A DNA stretch of 6,222 nucleotides. Source: Pelomonas sp046294815. GTDB taxonomy: Bacteria > Pseudomonadota > Gammaproteobacteria > Burkholderiales > Burkholderiaceae_C. Below, piece after piece: positions 5,212 to 6,222 of the stretch. The stretch's first letter is position 1, and the number at the start of each line of letters is the position of its first letter. A program made the translations under genes and the position numbers. Under the pieces are notes generated by a model. It did not search any database and had not been told where the DNA came from. It saw nothing but the letters and a program-made list of their open reading frames with translations. The stretch is taken from the NCBI GenBank assembly GCA_046294815.1, contig JBKBOJ010000111.1, positions 1-6,222 on the forward strand, given 5' to 3'.

Positions 5212-6005
5212 TCCCGCCACGCCTAGCGGCCAACCTGGACTGGCTCTACACGGAGCACGCCTATCTCGACCGCCCGGCGGCGGCCCGCGCGGACGGCTTC
5301 ACCGCGGTCGAGTTGCAGCAGCCCCACCTGCACGACGCCGATGCGCTCGCCGCGCGGTTGGCCGGCCTGCGCGTCGTGCTGATGAACGCCCCTGCCGGCG
5401 ACTGGGCCGCGGGCGAGCGCGGCTTTGCGGCCCTGCCCGGCCGCCAGGCGGATTTCCGCGACACGACGCTGCGCGGGCTGGATCTGGCCACGCGGCTGGG
5501 CGCGGCACGCGTGCACCTGCTCTCCGGCCTGGCCGAGAACGAGCCCGAAGCCCGCGCCACCTGGCTGGACAACCTGCGCTGGGCGGCCGAGCAGTCGGCG
5601 CTGCCGCTGGTCGTCGAGCCCATCAACCGGCGCGACATGCCCGGCTACTTCCTGCATCGCCAGGCCCAGGCGCTGGACCTGCTGACCACGCTCGCCTCGC
5701 CGCGCGTGCAGCTGCAACTGGACCTCTACCACTGCCGGGTCGCCGAGGGCGAATCGGCACTCCACCTGCAGCGTGCGCTGGACCTCGGCCTGCTGGGCCA
5801 TGTGCAGCTGGCCGGCACGGCCGGGCGCCACGAGCCCGCGGCGCAGGAGTACGCCGCCGAGCTGGCGCTGCTGGACGCGCGCGGCTGGCCAGGCGCCGTG
5901 GGGCTGGAGTACCGCCCCCGCGCCGGCACCTCCGCCGGGCTGGTCTGGCTGACGAACCGCACGGCGCCCGACCACGGATCGTCGATCGCTTCGACGCGCG
6001 GCTAG
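5208..6005 (+). CDS. hyi: Hydroxypyruvate isomerase family TIM-barrel protein
   Basis: The product is a 265-residue protein of the xylose-isomerase-like TIM barrel superfamily, closest to Hyi, which interconverts hydroxypyruvate and tartronate semialdehyde; the related 2-oxotetronate isomerase OtnI is an alternative. Diagnostic segments are LAANLDWLYTEHAYLDR (6-22), VVEPINRRDMPGYFL (135-149), LQLDLYHCRVAEG (169-181), GHVQLAGTAGRHEP (197-210) and GLEYRPRAGTSAGLVWL (232-248). The four expected metal/catalytic positions, E137, D172, Q200 and E234, are all present. The usual GTGEINY stretch after RHEP is replaced by AAQEYAA and is about two residues shorter, and IAD reads LAG, so substrate specificity may differ. 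The GTG start at 5208 overlaps the DUF4254 stop in a GTGA arrangement; an open frame upstream to 5091 is only a shadow. No gcl or tartronate semialdehyde reductase gene is in view. A 17-residue tail after VWL is not part of the conserved domain. Confidence 0.85.
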   Translation: MIPPRLAANLDWLYTEHAYLDRPAAARADGFTAVELQQPHLHDADALAARLAGLRVVLMNAPAGDWAAGERGFAALPGRQADFRDTTLRGLDLATRLGAARVHLLSGLAENEPEARATWLDNLRWAAEQSALPLVVEPINRRDMPGYFLHRQAQALDLLTTLASPRVQLQLDLYHCRVAEGESALHLQRALDLGLLGHVQLAGTAGRHEPAAQEYAAELALLDARGWPGAVGLEYRPRAGTSAGLVWLTNRTAPDHGSSIASTRG

Positions 6006-6034
6006 GAGCCTGTCGGGCTTTGGGTCGGGTGCGC

Positions 6035-6134
6035 GTTGGGCCTGCAAGGGGGCTGAGCCCAGGCGCAAAGCGGAGCTGGGCTTGATGCCCAGCGAGCATT
6101 TGCAACGCCGGATCAGCCCCCTTGCAGACCCAAC
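6035..6134. repeat. Approximately 100-nt nested palindrome (REP/MITE-like or structured 3' RNA)
   Basis: A 15-bp perfect inverted repeat (left arm 6042-6056, CTGCAAGGGGGCTGA; right arm 6113-6127) is extended outward, after one C/A mismatch, by GTTGGG (6035-6040) pairing with CCCAAC (6129-6134). Inside it GGCG/CGCC (6062-6065 with 6106-6109), CAAA/TTTG (6066-6069 with 6099-6102) and GCTGGGC/GCCCAGC (6075-6081 with 6087-6093, loop TTGAT) pair in order, so most of the element folds into one long interrupted stem. AGCCCAG (6056-6062) can alternatively pair with CTGGGCT (6076-6082). It begins 29 bp after the hyi stop. No U-run follows, so it is not a standard terminator. A dispersed REP or MITE-type element is the best guess; copies elsewhere in the genome cannot be tested here. 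Confidence 0.65.
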
Positions 6135-6175
6135 CCGAAGGGCCGGGGTGATTTGCGGGGCGATGCGGCGTTGCC

Positions 6176-6209
6176 GACTCGTTGTGGGGGATGGATCCCA
6201 CGCCTCGTC
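6176..6209. repeat. Second imperfect hairpin near the right edge
   Basis: GACTCGTTGTGGG (6176-6188) and CCCACGCCTCGTC (6197-6209) pair with three mismatches and one wobble around an 8-nt loop, with GTGGG/CCCAC perfect. Just before it GGCGTTGC (6167-6174) is the exact reverse complement of GCAACGCC (6102-6109) inside the preceding palindrome. This links the two structures into one composite element that may extend past the window. No coding sequence is supported in 6006-6222. Confidence 0.4.
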
Positions 6210-6222
6210 GGCGCCTTGCCTC

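Noticed and set aside
5980..5996. Six-bp hairpin CGTCGA/TCGACG near the hyi 3' end
   Set aside because: It lies within coding sequence, has no following T-run, and such short stems are common at this GC content.
6006..6030. Intrinsic terminator directly after hyi (AGCC...GGCT then TT)
   Set aside because: The stem is only four base pairs and the T-run is too short to call.
5223..6068. 281-codon minus-strand open frame opposite hyi, and a second starting at 6201
   Set aside because: Both are antisense to a gene with intact catalytic motifs, and both read through the palindromic element, which is unlikely to be coding.

Overview
The window is about 6.2 kb of very GC-rich, densely coded chromosome from a Gram-negative bacterium, most likely a betaproteobacterium of the order Burkholderiales (Rubrivivax/Roseateles-like). 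The grounds are the GpmA sequence with its Ala-rich VANQGKA tail, the GGEPEYA-type HAMP region of the chemoreceptor, the outer-membrane porin ending in Phe, and promoter elements of the form CTACAAT. This assignment is inference from sequence style, not a database match.

Left block, minus strand (about 2760 down to 1): a three-gene operon encoding an outer-membrane porin-like beta-barrel, a very short periplasmic 'phosphate-type' binding protein, and a methyl-accepting chemotaxis protein that runs off the left edge. The first two genes are 11 bp apart. The third follows a 69-bp gap holding three complementary GC-rich segments that can form alternative hairpins just ahead of the chemoreceptor's ribosome binding site. 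Outer-membrane entry, periplasmic capture and inner-membrane signalling in one operon suggest a nutrient-sensing relay of unknown ligand.

Middle: the porin operon and gpmA diverge from a comparatively AT-rich region (2662-2862) with short palindromes and a repeated TTACGGT motif. gpmA (glycolytic phosphoglycerate mutase, plus strand) converges on and overlaps, by 16 bp, a minus-strand glycosyltransferase family 9 (heptosyltransferase-like) gene.

Right block: the GT9 gene diverges, across only 43 bp, from a plus-strand pair: a DUF4254 protein and a hydroxypyruvate-isomerase-family TIM-barrel enzyme that starts at a GTG overlapping the DUF4254 stop codon. GT9 and DUF4254 plausibly share a role in cell-surface glycan assembly. 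Why an isomerase is translationally coupled to DUF4254 is not clear, and it is one of the more interesting points here.

Right end (6006-6222): no gene is supported. The region holds a roughly 100-nt imperfect palindrome with a perfect 15-bp inverted repeat and nested internal hairpins, followed by a second weaker hairpin. It looks like a REP/MITE-type dispersed element or a strongly structured 3' RNA, and it probably continues beyond the window.
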